A DNA stretch of 64,000 nucleotides from Eremophila alpestris peregrina (GCA_009792885.1 WMCF01000114.1:624520-688519); one strand, 5' to 3'. Shown: positions 13,990 to 26,677, counted from the stretch's first letter. The notes: generated by a model from the letters alone, not told the origin. A program made the numbers and translations.

Positions 13990-14760
13990 CAAGAGGAACA
14001 ATTGTAGGAAGAGGCCTCGGAGCCGGACCCCGAGAGGCCGCGTAAGGCAGTGCCGGCTCCGCACCTCCGGCCACTCGCTGCAGCCAAGGCCCGAACAAAG
14101 AGCGGTGGTCGCCGGCAGCGCCCCCGGCCCGGGCCGGCCCTGGGACGGCACAGGCGCTGCCCCTCCGCCCTGCTCGGGAGCGGCCCGGGCGCTGCGGTTC
14201 GCTCCGGGCCGAGCCGTGCGCGGCTTTACGCTGATCGTTCCCCGGGCTCGGCGTTTGAGGAGCTCGGGGACCGGGGCGCTGCCGCACGGGAAGCGCAGCC
14301 CCGGCCGTGCCCTTCCTCTCGGGCTGCCCGGTTGTGCCGCACGGCACCCTCGGAGAGGCGGCTGCGATCCCCGGACCTGCCCTCTGCCCGGGCCGGCGGG
14401 ACTCGGCCGGTCCCTCCCAGCGCCGAGCGGAGAAACGGGCCCGGAGCGCGGCGGGCACCGGCCGGGCCGCGCTACCCGCGGCCCGCAGGGCACGGCCCGG
14501 CCCCGCGCCGGACAATGCCCACGGCTCTCGCCCCCCACAGCCCCGGCAGCCCCCAGTACCTGTGCGTCCGGCGGGCCCCGCCCGCCCGCTGGCGGCTCTC
14601 GGCTCCGGCGCTGCGGCTGCGGCAGAGGCGGCGCGGCCCCGGCTCGCCCGGCCCGTCCCCCCCGCCCCGCGCTCACGGCGTCGCACCGGCCCGGCCCTCC
14701 CGCCCGCGCTTCCGCCCGCGGCCCCGCCACAGCGCCCCCTGCCGCCGCGGAGGACCGAGC
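13990..14760. promoter_or_regulatory. CpG island, probable promoter of an unidentified gene
   Basis: About 770 bp are extremely GC- and CpG-rich with many GC boxes, between AT-rich DNA on the left and a CR1 copy on the right. In vertebrates such an island normally marks a transcription start. On the minus strand there is a plausible donor ACAG|GTACTG with the last exon base at 14,560, so a leftward transcript with a non-coding first exon at about 14,560-14,740 is possible. The long open frames here, on both strands, are low-complexity Ala/Arg/Gly/Pro text with no domain and are composition artefacts. I see no CACGTG or CACGTT E-box, which argues weakly against a PER2 promoter. The gene stays unnamed. 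Confidence 0.6.
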
Positions 14761-14825
14761 CCTCCCCGCGTTCTCGTTGTTTCCTCGGTTTATTGTTCAC
14801 GGTGCTTTTTATCATTACTCCAGTC

Positions 14826-15307
14826 AGAGAGTCACCAAGGTCGGAAGAGACCTTTAGGATCATCCGGTCCCACCATCTACCCGCTGCCACTATACCGTAG
14901 ACCGCATCACCCAGCACCAGGTGCAGACGCCTTTTGAGCACCTCCACCAGTTCCGTGGCAACCTGTTCTGATGCCTGATCTCCTGAACAGGGAAAAATAT
15001 GTTTCTAATATTTGATCTAATCCTTCCACCTCAGCTTGAAGCCATTTCCTCTGGTCCTCTTACTACAGACATGGCAGAAGAGACTGGCCCCATCTCACTG
15101 CAGCCTCCTGCCAGGGAGCTGTACAGAGCAAGGAGGTCTGTCCTGAGCTCCTGGAGACCAAACAACCCCGGCTCCCTCAGCCACTCCTCATAAGACAAGT
15201 TTTCTAAACCCCTCACAGGCTTTGGTGCCCTTCGCTGGACACGCTCCAGCACCTCGATGTCCTTTATAAAGGGGCCCAAACCTGCACGCAGAACCCGAGG
15301 TGCAACC
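14826..15307 (-). mobile_element. CR1 LINE, 3' fragment, antisense
   Basis: Read on the minus strand this is a CR1 3' end. On the plus strand it begins with 'gtcggaagagacctttagga' at 14,843, a form of the family's 'ttggaagggacc' terminus. It continues with 'gagcacctccaccagttccg' near 14,937 and 'ccatttcctctggtcctctt' near 15,042. 'ctccctcagccactcctcat' near 15,171 and 'ggacacgctccagcacctcg' near 15,237 follow. A short frame on the minus strand is part of the element, not a gene. It lies within about 70 bp of the CpG island edge. Confidence 0.9.
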
Positions 15308-18300
15308 TATTCCTTTATTCTTTATTAGCAGTTAGCAGTCTTTCTAATTAGTATTTAAATTTTATTTATTGGTACTTATTCATTATTTGTACTTATTGTT
15401 CTTGTCATCATTTTTAACCCGCTCTGCCCTGCCCTTCTGCAGACCCTTTACACCCTCTGTAGTGTTACAAAATTTCTTTTCCATGTCGTAACCCTTGAGG
15501 CTTCAGTATGGGGTTGGAACTCGGCATTGTGCCTTGGACAAAGGCTGATTGTCCTGATGCATCAGGTGCTGGTGGCTTACAGCCTGGAGGTTTTCTGCAG
15601 TCCCCAACAAGGGGACTCCAGACTGGTTTTCCATCCCTGTACGTAATACTCATCTATTATTGTTGCTGTGACAAATGCAAATTAACCTGGATGGTGAAAA
15701 GCCCACACTTCTCCCAGCATAGATAAAGTTGGTATTGTCCATTAGTGTGGTATAATACATTTAAAACAGAAAATACATTTTTAAAGGAACAAGTCACGAA
15801 TTTCTTACAAGCCATGAGGTGAAGCCTTGCCCCAGGAGGTCTGATGCAGTACTGACATGCAGCCATGTAGGACCTGCTTTCCCAAAATGTCCATAAGCTT
15901 CTCGTGAGCTAACAGCTTCTATCTTCAGCTTCTTTTTGATTTCATGTCTCCACATCCCTTTTTCTGCACTTTCTCGTCTCACTGCTGGGGAGGGTTCCTG
16001 TCGGGCTTGTCGATGTTTCCCCTCAGCAGCGTGTTCCTGCTCTGAACTCCACCTGTCACAGTTCCCTGGCTGGTGAACTTCAGATGTCGCTGGGCAGAGC
16101 TGCCTCTTGACCTCTTGGGGGTCTTCATCAGCTGTGTGCTACAGCTCAGACATGGAAAAGTGCCTCTGAGCACACTTGCAGCCATCCCAGCATCCGACAG
16201 CAGGGGAGCACAGAGGGGCTGGCACTGGGAGGTGGGACTGGGCTGCTGCAGCAGCACTGGTTCCACGGGATACTTCCCTGGAGAGGTATCAGGCTCCAGG
16301 TCCAGCCTGGCACCATGCTTGTGCCACAGGGGGCTGCCCCAGCCAATCCTGCCATGCTCAGCACCTCAGGGAACAAGGCAGGGGGGTATAAACAAGTGTG
16401 TGTATGTATAGCATTTATTTATTAACTTGCTAATATTCCTCAAATATTTACTAGCTGTTGTAGAAAGATGTAAGAGACACAGCAGCACTGACCTGAAGCA
16501 GGAGGGGTCATGGAGCCTGTGCGAGGTAAAGGGACCTCGAGGGTCACCTGGACCCACAGAATGCGGTCTGCAAAATTTTGGCAGTTCATACATCCCACTT
16601 GTGAGCTGGGAATAGTTGATTTCAAAGCCAACATGGAAAGGGTGTGTATATCTGAGTTCAAATTGTTAACCCATACTTAGCCTAAACCCATTCGAGTTTA
16701 AACATATAATAATCAGGGTACTGAGAAGAGAGCAGAAGGAGCTAAAGGCAAGCACTGTTAAAGGGATTCAGTATCAGCTCCTGGAGAATAGACACTACTG
16801 CTTTACAAATGACCACTGGAAAAGAGATCACACAAGAAATGGGCTCAGTGCAATCGCCATCCCTGCACACTGCAGAGAAACCCCTGAGCAGAGAGAGCAT
16901 GATTTTTCTAAGCTCTTAGAAGCAGGGATTAAATACAGCATGTGAGAGAGCTCTTAGCACACTAATGATTTGCTAATTCACAGCCATGACTGAGAGATCC
17001 ATTGTGAATTAATTAATCCTTGCAAATTAGGAAGTGAGTAAACATTTTAAAAAATCTAAGTTATTTTCACTGGGGGAAAAAAAAAGTATTTAGAAAGGCA
17101 AGCATGCAGATGCTTCGCTTGGGAAGGACAGAGCTGAATGGGATCCTGGTGCTTTCTGCTGCTGGTAGGAGGCCCAGGGAGCCCCTACAGCTCAGCTCTA
17201 ACTCCTCCCATCACCATCCTGCACTGAAAAATAACAAAACTGGGGAAAAATAGTATGTCAGCCTGTGAAATTAATCCTCCTTCAAGCAGCTCCGTTTTGT
17301 TCCCCCCTTTTCTCCCTTCAGCCCTTACCTCCTGCAGGGTGGCCATTCCCTCCTGGAATGTAATGGGCTCTCCACAAGGCCCCATAATCATTGCCTGCTT
17401 TATCTTCCCTTTTCCATAGGACACACATGCCCTTCCCTTCGAGGGTTCCTCCTCCTCTCCCCACTGTGCTGCTGTGGCAGCAGGCCCCAAGTGCTTTCCA
17501 CGTCCCCCACAGTGTCCCTGCAGCTCTTGCAGCTGGCCATGGACTTTTGGGTGCCACTGCCCACAGCCCTGAGTGTCACTGGTGGTGGCACAGCTGAGAG
17601 CTCCCCAGCAGCAGCCCCAAGTGTACAGAGCTCACACTGTGGTGGGAGCAGGGAGGGGACCCCAAAATAACTCCTGTGCTGTGGCTGTGTCACCCCTGCC
17701 ATGGGATGGAGGGGCTCTCCCACCTCCCTGGCCTTCTGATCATCTCAAACAACACTCTGGGTCGTCTTGCCAGCTGTCTGGAGCAACACTCGAGGAGGGG
17801 AGAACAGAACCAACAGCCAGTTAGTGTTTGATCTGGGCATGGACTGGTGTGATTCACAGAGCAGAGCCTGTGTTCCTGGCTCCTGACAAGGTGCTTCAGG
17901 AAAAAAGGCTGCAGGGAGGAAATATTACAAGTAGGGACAACTGCAGTTATGCTGAATTTCTTCTGTTTAAAGTTCAGCAGAACAAGAATCCTGAGTCTTT
18001 CTACGGACTTTGAACCAAGCTGCAGTGGCTGAATTTAATCACCAGGTTTCACAAGTGCCCGTGACAGTTTCTGAAACACAGTTTCACCCGTTACTGCCTG
18101 GAGACATTCACTGCAGACTCCTAAAGCTTTCCTCAAAGAAACATCTGTGGGTGAGTATTTTTTCACCTTTCAGTTAATTCAATTAATACATAATGAGCAG
18201 ACTCACACCCCCAAAATCCTATTTACAGTAGAAAACACAATTACATATCATTGTCTTTCATATCAGTGAGTTTTTTTCCCCATGGAGGTTCCATGATTTA

Positions 18301-19795
18301 TCTTTAATTCAAGATTCCATTTCAGAATTAGAACACATTTTAAAAACATAGCAAACCACAAGAACTAAGGGTTAGCATGTAAACATTGTCAGAAAAGAAA
18401 AAAACAATTACCTGAAAAATCATAGGAAAAAAAATCTGTTGCAAATTCCTTTCCTGGAGAGCAAATAAACTTTTTATTACTGTGGAACAATTAAAAGTTA
18501 TCTGTAAAGCACAGCATCCACTCCAGGGAGGATCTACTACTAAAGCCAAAACCAGGTTTTCATCAGCATGGTAAACATGAAAGGAAGTAACAGTCATCCC
18601 AAGAAACAGCACTGCTGTAGAATGTATTTCCTGAGCTAATAAACAAGAAACAAAATAAAAAACAAAACAAAACACAAAAAAATCCACACCAAAACACCAC
18701 ACACAAAAAGCCAGTCAAATACTGCCATTAATTCAATAAAATTGGGAGCAAATACACTTATAATCCCAAATAATGCAGAAAGACACAAGGCTGTGAACAC
18801 TGCTGAAAAGGACTGTCAGGTTATTTTTTTTTTAGATGCTTTCCCTGTTCTTTTACATTTTAAAAAAATTACAAGGTGACTAACTCAGATTATATTTAAC
18901 AGTGCCTGTTAAACTCTGAAGCTCGCAACCTCTGGATAATGCTGCTATGCACTTGCTTACCTCTTTACCCCTTCAAAGGGCTTTGCAGAAACTAATTAAT
19001 TAGCTCTTACAGCAGAAACCTGTGACAGGCACGGGCTTAGTGCTGCTCTTCAGCTGGAGTCAGGCTCAGCTAGCAGGGGAGCCCTTGTCACATCACTTGT
19101 GACAGCAAATACATACATGACCTTTCCCAAGACTCCCTAAAGCTTTTCTGCACCTCTCCTCCTTCTCCTGATGGGATCCCTGGCTCCCAGTGAGGAGAGG
19201 ACTCCAGAGCTCTGCTGTCCCAACCTTCAGTCAGGCACTGCTTTGGAAAATGGCTACAAAATGGTATCTTCTGAAAATTGTCTGTGTGCAGGTGTGAGAG
19301 GGCATCACTGTCTGCACATGTGCATACAGATACACCTGGAATGGGGAGAGGGGATGAAATATCATCTTTGAAACACAACAGGGCACTCAGCTGATCACAG
19401 GTATCCTTCTGGAAAACTCCTCAGGGAGTTCGTGTCTTGTGGCCTCTGCTGCTTTTTGACAGAGCAAATGCAGGGTACAGCTCCTAATGTTAAATATAAA
19501 CAAGCAAGAAAGAAAGGGTTGTGGCAGTGGAGGTTTTGTTATTATTTTACATGGCCTCATTATGGAGAAGCCAAAACAAATGCAAACTCTGCTTTCTTCT
19601 TCCCAGACCAGCCCATGGAGCATTACCCACCTCACAGATCCTGGTTGCTCTTCATCTTGTCAGGGCTGTGGTTTTCCTTCCCCAAAGTGACTGTGCCCCA
19701 AGAGCTACCAGAACTTCCTATACCTTTTGGCCCCTCCACAGGAATAAGAAATGTTCATCCCTGTAATAAAGGGCAGTCTCCTAGATATACCTGAA

Positions 19796-19807
19796 GGGGG
19801 GGGGGGG
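19796..19807. repeat. Poly(G) run
   Basis: This is a run of twelve G residues in ordinary sequence. It is a likely spot for slippage or sequencing error. Confidence 0.85.
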
Positions 19808-20654
19808 AAGTAAAGAAATTGAAGAGTTGGCTTAAAGCAGACAGTATTCATAAACAAAATTAAAATAGTATAAAACCTTTTGCTTTAATTGGTAAAAAAT
19901 TATTTACAAAAATACAGATTAAAAAACAAATCTTAGAGAACATAATGAGATTTCATACACAATCCAGGATGGACTTAGCTCACACAGACCAGAGACCCTG
20001 CAGCCCATGCCTTCCCCTCCTAAACCCTCCTGTTTTCCACTGTCACAGCAGCGGCCAAGCTGTGACAAGACAGAACCACAAAGTGCCAAACACCCAAGTG
20101 AGTGTTTCCCCACTTCCTCGGGTGCTGCAATCCCAGCCCTGCAGCAACAGAAACGGGCAGCAGGAATGCTGCTGATAAGGCTAGTGCCCCGTGGGCAGCC
20201 CAAGCACCCAGGACAGCACATGGGTCACTCCTCCTGCAGAGCATGGCCCAGGGCTGGCCTGGTGGCCCCAGCCATGCTGACAAGGTGTTCTGTGTCAGGG
20301 GCTCAGGATGTGGTGACAGCACACGAACACACACAGACTGTAAAACACAAGCTTTGGCATGTGGCCAGGCTGGCACAAAAGCCACATTGACTCACAGAAG
20401 AGATATTTTTCTCACAAAGATGAATCTTAACCCACATCACTCTGCAGCCTCAAGAACCGAGAAGCTAAGAAGCACCAGGCAGTGTGGGAAGTGCAGGGGC
20501 TGCAGTGTGGGAAGTGCAGGGCTGGGGTTCCAACGTGTGGGGAGTCAGGCATCCACACTGCTGTGAAAGTGAAGCTGACTGGAAAAACCAAGCACTTGTT
20601 CCATTACAGATCAGGCTTGTTATCAGGTGACATCTGGTGACATCTCACACACAC

Positions 20655-20801
20655 AGAGTGTGAGAACACCCAGCACTGCCCTCCTGAATGAAATAACTCA
20701 CACAGAGAGTGAGAACACCCAGCACTGCCCTCCTGAATGAAATAACTCACACAGAGTATGAGAACACCCCGCACTGCCCTCCTGAATGAAATAACTCAAG
20801 T
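20655..20801. repeat. 49-bp tandem repeat, three copies
   Basis: Three near-identical head-to-tail units each read 'gagaacacccagcactgccc', then 'tcctgaatgaaataactcac', then 'acagag' plus a variable end. The unit is 49 bp, counted by eye. The copies differ at a few positions only ('acagagtgt', 'acagagagt' and 'acagagtat' junctions, and one 'acaccccgc'), so the duplication is recent. The length is not a multiple of three and no coding frame runs through it. Confidence 0.88.
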
Positions 20802-23800
20802 TCAAGTATTCTCCTTGAATGGTCCCTCAGAGTCCCCTATACTCTCCTCATGAAGCATGGCTCTTCTCCCTTGTACCACCTCTTCAGCACAGGCAAGGGG
20901 CTAACCCTTACAGCCTGCCACCACCCACACAGCTTATCAGATTTGCTGCTTCCTATAAGGCTTTTGGCCCAGGAGCTGTGTTTCAAGCATTCTGGCTGAG
21001 AAGCAGCAGATAAGATTTCCTGTGGGGCATGGAGCATTGCTAACCTGCCAGGCAGGAGACAGCTTGAGCAATGGCAAGAGCATCAGCTGATCCTTAACAC
21101 GAAGGCTGGATGGGGGTGTGTGAAAGAAAAGCTGAGAATTACTCAGCTGGTACCAGCCTTGTAATTATTTCCTGTCCCAGGAGTTCATTCCCAAAGATGA
21201 CAGAGCCACCTGGTACCCAGGAGGCTGAGCTGGGGCCAGAGAGGTTTGGTGCACATGGTAATAGAGATGGATTTAGAGATGTCAACAGAATTTCCAGATG
21301 TTCAGTGCTACTTTTGGAGCTGGACTTCCTCTGTAATGAAAATACTTCATGTGGCACTGTCCAATGCCATAAATTACCTCCCTCTCTTCACCTGTAGCAG
21401 GAGGAGCAGGTGAACTCCCAACTGCACTCCTCCCTTGCCCACTGCATGGTGAATTCACAGGCTTTGATAGGCCACCACTCACCACAGACATCAAACTCAG
21501 CTGCCAGATGCCCTGTGCCTCTTCCCCACTCACCACACAATACTCACCCAGCCACAAGCCCCACTGCTTCCCAGTCCTCTGCCAAAAGCAGTGACCTGGT
21601 ACACGCAGTGTCACTCCATCCCCAAGGATTCCAACACGAAGGGTGTTTGGAGCAGCCTTTCCCAGCACAGCCATGGCTTCCATCACTGCAAGCTCTGGTG
21701 GGACCCATGTCCCACCATGGGTAGTGTCTGCTCATTGGGGCTGTGCTGTCAGCCCATTCCCTTCAGCACAGCAAATGCTCTTTCCCACACCCCAAGAACA
21801 GATAAATCATCCTTTGCTTTTCTGACCAGCTGGTTTCCAGCACTGTCCTGTCCTGGATGGCCTGCAGGACACGTTTCCCCCTGCAAACACTGCTGCATGG
21901 GGCTGAGATGGGACATGGCAGGTCCAACATCCTGAACTGAGGCCAGTCTGGAGACGTAGCCCCAGTCCCCCCGGGCCATGCAGCAGTGAGTAATCCCCGA
22001 GAGGCTGTGGTTGAGGTGCCTGTGTGCTGGGAGCCAGCCCAGCCTGCCCCGGCACCGCCTGCACCCTCCGCACCCGGCGCGGCCAGTCACGGCACTGGCA
22101 CGTCCTGCTGCTCCTCACATTCCTCCCCTGATGGGATATTTCTCCAGCAAAGCAGCCCTGGTGAGGCAGGGCTTCAGCACAGGCTCCTGGGGGTTATAGA
22201 TACTGAGACACATCCAGATTTAAACGTTTTGAAGGAGAGCTTTACTCCTCATTTTGAAACCTCAACCTTGAGCCATAACCAGCCTTCTGAAAAAGCTGGA
22301 CAAAACCCTCTTTATTCAGAGTGAGTAAAGCCCCTGTAAAAAAGCCTCTGCTTGGACAGTGTTTGTTCATGGCAAGGCAGGCCTGGAGCCAGACCCGAGG
22401 GACGGAGCTCAGGGTGCAGAGTGTTCCCTGTGGCTGCACATCAGGGCCACCCCACTGCCTGTGCTGGCAGCAGCCACTGTCCCCACCTTACCCTGCCCAC
22501 TGCCAGACCCATGCTTTGCTCCTCGTTTCCCAAAGCCCCCATCACATGGTGAAAGCAGAGCTGCTGTCACAAAACCAGCCCCAGCAAACCAACAGACAGC
22601 TGGGAGTGATAGACTGGCAGGACCCCTGGAGCAGGACCCCCTTCCCTCCTCCTGACAGCCTCACTGGCACTGCTGGGGCCAGGCACCCCCAGCCCCACAC
22701 CCAGCCAGCAGGCACAGCCCATACCAGGTGTGAGCAGTCTCCTACAACTGGGGACAAATCCAGCCTGGGTGATCTCCAGCCTGGAAAACAAGGGGGTCAA
22801 GTAGTCCTTCTGTGACCCTCACTGCAGACTGAGGAGTGCTCAGGAACACCTGCCCAGCTCTCTCCCACAGCAAATCCATCCCTGCAAAAGGATGAGCTGC
22901 GTTAACGAGGCCATTCATTAACCAGCCAGGGCCGAGGTTGGACCTGGGGCTGTCTCAGTACTGCACAGGCCCCCTTGTTAGTCCTGTCAGGTTCTGAGTT
23001 GGTGTCAAAATTATCACCCCAAGCTGCAAGAGGCAGGAAGGAGCAGCCTGGCCAGGTGCACAGGTCTCTGGTGATGTGCAGCATCCTTCCTGCAGCGTGG
23101 AGCTCCTCAGCCCAGCTGGGATGCCTCCTGCTCCCATACTGCTGTGCAGGAAGGGCTCTGCTGTCAGGAGAAGCACAGGTGACACCCCCAGCAAGGGTTT
23201 GGGCTCCTTGCCCCCGTGCTTGGCCTCCAAAGAAGCAACACAGCTCATCTCACTTGGCTTTCCCCTCTGGCCCTGAGCAGGGAAGAGGAAGAGCTGTCCT
23301 GGCACATGGTAGCCTTGCAGGCAGGAGCAGCTCTGCCCTACCCAGAACCCAGAGAAAACAGACTGGGACAGAGATGGAGCAGGCCAAAAATTGCAGGAAT
23401 TAGAGGAACAATCACATAACTCCTCAGCTTTAACATCAAACTGGAATTAATTACTTTCTTCTGTGAATTCACTTAGCTCGGCTTCTTTTTCTCTGGGCTT
23501 CTCACTTGTTTCCTATGAAGTCCAAAGCAGAACTATTACCAGCTTTCACGGCAAAGTCTTATTTTAAATTCTTTTACCAGCCAGAAAGGGGAATTAAAGG
23601 CTCTCTAAACGTTTTTGCCTTCATTAAAATAAACTTTTTTCCTACCAAAGTCAGTTTCACAAGGCTATTTCAACTAGTCATAATCAATAGGATTGGAGGC
23701 TTTTATTATTATTATGATCTTGATAGAAGCTCTTTTTAAAAAGCCTAATCAAAGCGATCCTTGCTGTCCCACAGTCCCTCCTATGGTGCTGCCTTGTCCA

Positions 23801-24649
23801 GAGTGTGGGACAGCCCTGCCCAGCCCAGGTGCCTGGCAGGTCCCTGCCCTCCGTCCTCTCTGCTGCTGTGTGGGACAGCCATCTCAGGTTTTCTGGTGTT
23901 TTTTGCAGCCTGAGAGTTGATGATAGAGTTTGAAAGAGAGCCGAGGCCAGGCAGCTGCTTTGAAGAATTGTTTGTTATTTTCTCATCTCTAGAAGTTCTC
24001 TCAGTCCAGCGTGATGTTCCCAGGAAGGCAGAAAAGCAGAATCTGCCCCTCCTACAATGGCACCTGAACTTTTATAATCTAAACTACGTTAACAATGTTT
24101 TTCTCTAAGTACCAATAACTATGACCCAGGTCAGACAGTGAAATCTTACCATAACCCAGTCAAGAAAAGGCCACCACCTCTGCAAAGATGGAGGGGAAGA
24201 AGAAGCAGGAAAAAGACAAAAGCAGACCCTGATTCCTCCATCTTTGCCCCATTCTATCGAGTAAAATCTAAAAATTCTATTTTTTCTCCCTGTGAGCTAA
24301 CAAAAATCATACCCATCAAACCCACGTGGACTGCATTTCCTCTTTTAGACGTGGCAGTGTTTTCCAGGGAGTTAAAATCAAAGGAATAGGTATTTTTGGC
24401 TCTTTTGGCTCTGTCCCAAGACCCCCGGGGTCCCAAAGGGGTAACCTGGTTTCCCACACAGCCAAGCCAAGCCCACTCAGCACCTCAGGAAGGATGGTCC
24501 CTGGCCACCGCACGGTGCTGGATGCCCCAGAGGGAGCAGGCAGGGGGCAAGGAAGGGACACTCCCGCTCGCAGCCCGGTCAAATCCCCTCGTCTCGTGGC
24601 CACCGGCTGCCCCGAAGGCCTCCCTGGCAGGGCCGGGGGCTGCTGACCA

Positions 24650-24998
24650 TTTCTCTGCTGGTGATTAGATTGTTCACGGCTCTCAGGTTTGTGTGAAAAA
24701 GCCCCTTTGTTCGGCGGCGCTTTCCCACGTCCCCGCCCGCTCGGCAGTCGCGTGTCCCGAGCCCGGGAGGAGCCCCGGCCGCCGCTCCCCACGGAAAGTT
24801 TTCTTCGGAGCAAGACATCTGCGCCGGAGGGAACCTGCCAACATCTGCCACACTTTCCCCCTTTTCAAGAGCCTTTCTTTCCCTCTTAAAAACTGCAGGA
24901 ACAGATGTTAAAAGTTGTTTTCTTTCTGCGGGGTGTGAATTGTAGACAAATAGAAAAAAAAAAAAAAAAAAAACCAAAACTCTAAGCAGCGCTCCCTC

Positions 24999-25036
<38 letters not shown>

Positions 25037-25330
25037 GAAAGCCCAGGAAAAAGGGAGGCTTTGTTTACAAAGGAGAATCCCCTTTTCAGTGAAACCTGGC
25101 AGTGGCAACGCCGAAGGAAAGCGGGAACTCGCAGAAGGCTGCCGTAATGCTCATTTGCATGGGGCTCTTGGGTCCCTACAATCGCGGCACAGATGTCAGC
25201 CTTGCCCAAAGCCAGGGCAGCGCTCCCGCCCGCAGCCCCCGCCTCCGAAATAAAGGCTTGTGCCGTGACTGAGAGGTGTAAAATAACTGTTTACTGCCAA
25301 AGCTGCTCTTCTTTTTCACTGCGGCGCTGT
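24650..25330. promoter_or_regulatory. Candidate regulatory block upstream of the HES6-like gene
   Basis: This is a GC- and CpG-enriched patch about 2.7-3.3 kb upstream of the HES6-like start codon. It carries an inverted RBPJ-type motif TTCCCACG near 24,712, an inverted octamer ATTTGCAT at about 25,151-25,158, and a forkhead-type TTGTTTAC near 25,060. Facing A and T homopolymers interrupt it. Single motifs of this length occur by chance, so the call rests mainly on composition and position. A distal enhancer or an unannotated promoter would both fit. Conservation with other birds would decide. Confidence 0.3.
24954..25035. repeat. Facing A20 and T35 homopolymers
   Basis: A run of 20 A (24,954-24,973) is followed after 27 bp by a run of 35 T (25,001-25,035). 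Together they form an inverted repeat able to pair into a long A-T stem. This is either two poly(A) tails of opposite insertions or slippage-grown tracts. The exact lengths are probably uncertain in the assembly. Confidence 0.9.
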
Positions 25331-26536
25331 CTTACAAACGAACCTTGAAATGAGCTCACCCACAGCAGATGCCCGTGGGCAAGCCAAGGGGCTCAGATGC
25401 CCGCCGTGGGCTGGGCACGGGCTGGGGCTGCCCGTGGCCACCCCTCCCCGCCCGCTGTCCCCCGGCCACCGCCTCGCCCCGTGGTCCCCCGGAACAGCGC
25501 CGGGGCCCGGGGGCAGCTCGCAGCACAAAGGAGCAGGAGGGAGCGTGAGGAGCAGCCGCGAGAGGAGGCCAGGGAAGAGAGGGAGGCTGAGGAAGGAGGT
25601 TGCTGCCATCCCAGACACCTGAGAGGCCTTTCCCGCTGGCACTGGGGCTGGCCAGCCTCCGGCGCCACCGCCATGGGGGACACACGCTGCACCCCGCAGC
25701 AGCGCCACCAGGCACGGCACATGCTTTCCAGAGTTTTTGGTAGTTCTGAATTTGCTGACACCCCTGCCATGCTCAGCTGAGGTGTTCTCAGCTTCCCCCT
25801 GCTGCCCTGAGCGCCTTGGGAAGGTGCTGCTCTCTGCACAAGGTGGAGGGAGATGGGCAAGTGCTGCCAGCCTGGGCAGAAAACAGAGTGTGTGCTCTGT
25901 GCCCCCTGCCCCAGCCCTGCCACTGCCTCCTCCAGGCCGAGCTGCTGGCATCATGTGGCAATATGGAGGCCTCAGCTACATCTTTTATAAATGCCAGCAA
26001 CAATCCTCTTCGTTGGACTGGAAAAAGCCTGGAAAACCAAAGGAGTCCTCACTGGTGAGCAGCCCAGGCTGGCTGATGTGAGACCCTCTTGATGGGGTGG
26101 TGGGAACTCCTTTTTCTGTCTCTGAAGACAGCACACCAGAGATAAGAATCCCACCCCTTCACCTGGCACAAAGGATGAGTTATGAACCTTCCCCTCCCAG
26201 CCTTCCTCTCCCAGCACAAGAACCACCCCAGCTCGTCCCAGGCCATTGCCAAGTAGGGCACTTATAAAACCAAGTAACTGCACCCCAGCTCTGCATGTGA
26301 CTGACAAACAGCCTCTGCCTGCCAGATCCCGTGGCTGGGGACATGTTTTGGTGATGAGCCCAGGCAGCAGGGCGTGCAGACATGGTGCAGGTATGTTTGC
26401 ATTGACACACCAGCAAACACACTCACACCCACACCGTGCTTGAGCGAGGAACAACATGATGTCCTCGCTGCTATCCCTGTGGAATGTCCCCACTCAGAGC
26501 TGGAGGGGCAGAGAGCTCTGCAGCCATGGCACTATC

Positions 26537-26677
26537 TATCTTATAGAGATGTTTCTTTAAAACATTTCTGGAGCAAATCTCTTCCTGTAGGTGTAGTAAA
26601 GACCAGGCTACTTCAAGCTGAAGTAAACCTATGTGTAGCCTGCACTGTAGAATGCTGATATTATTTTTTATTTATTT
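26537..26677 (+). repeat. Copy A of a 141-bp block shared with the HES6-like 3'UTR
   Basis: This block aligns without gaps to 29,611-29,751 in the 3'UTR of the HES6-like gene, at a constant offset of 3,074 bp. By eye I count 11 differences in 141 positions. It starts with 'tatcttatagagatgtttct' and ends in the AU-rich 'tattattttttatttattt'. Similarity drops sharply on both sides. No HES coding sequence is visible next to this copy. It may be the remnant of a tandem duplication, a retro-inserted UTR piece, or a member of a dispersed repeat family. Confidence 0.85.

Larger units (their letters stand above)
15308..24649. other. Intergenic stretch without recognisable genes
   Basis: I see no supported coding exon. 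It contains a 12-base G run at 19,796-19,807, a short tandem duplication at about 20,480-20,520, a 49-bp triplicated unit at about 20,655-20,800, and a moderately GC-rich patch at about 22,010-22,110. Open frames are short and lack known domains. Confidence 0.5.

Noticed and set aside
13876..14947. Long open frames (up to 351 codons) on both strands in the CpG island
   Set aside because: They are low-complexity Arg/Gly/Pro/Ala text caused by GC content, overlap each other in several frames, and partly run into the CR1 copy. No domain is visible.
24650..26536. A decayed second HES6-like gene between the GC-rich block and copy A
   Set aside because: I looked for bHLH, Orange and WRPW remnants and found none. 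Promoter resemblance is limited to a few short words.
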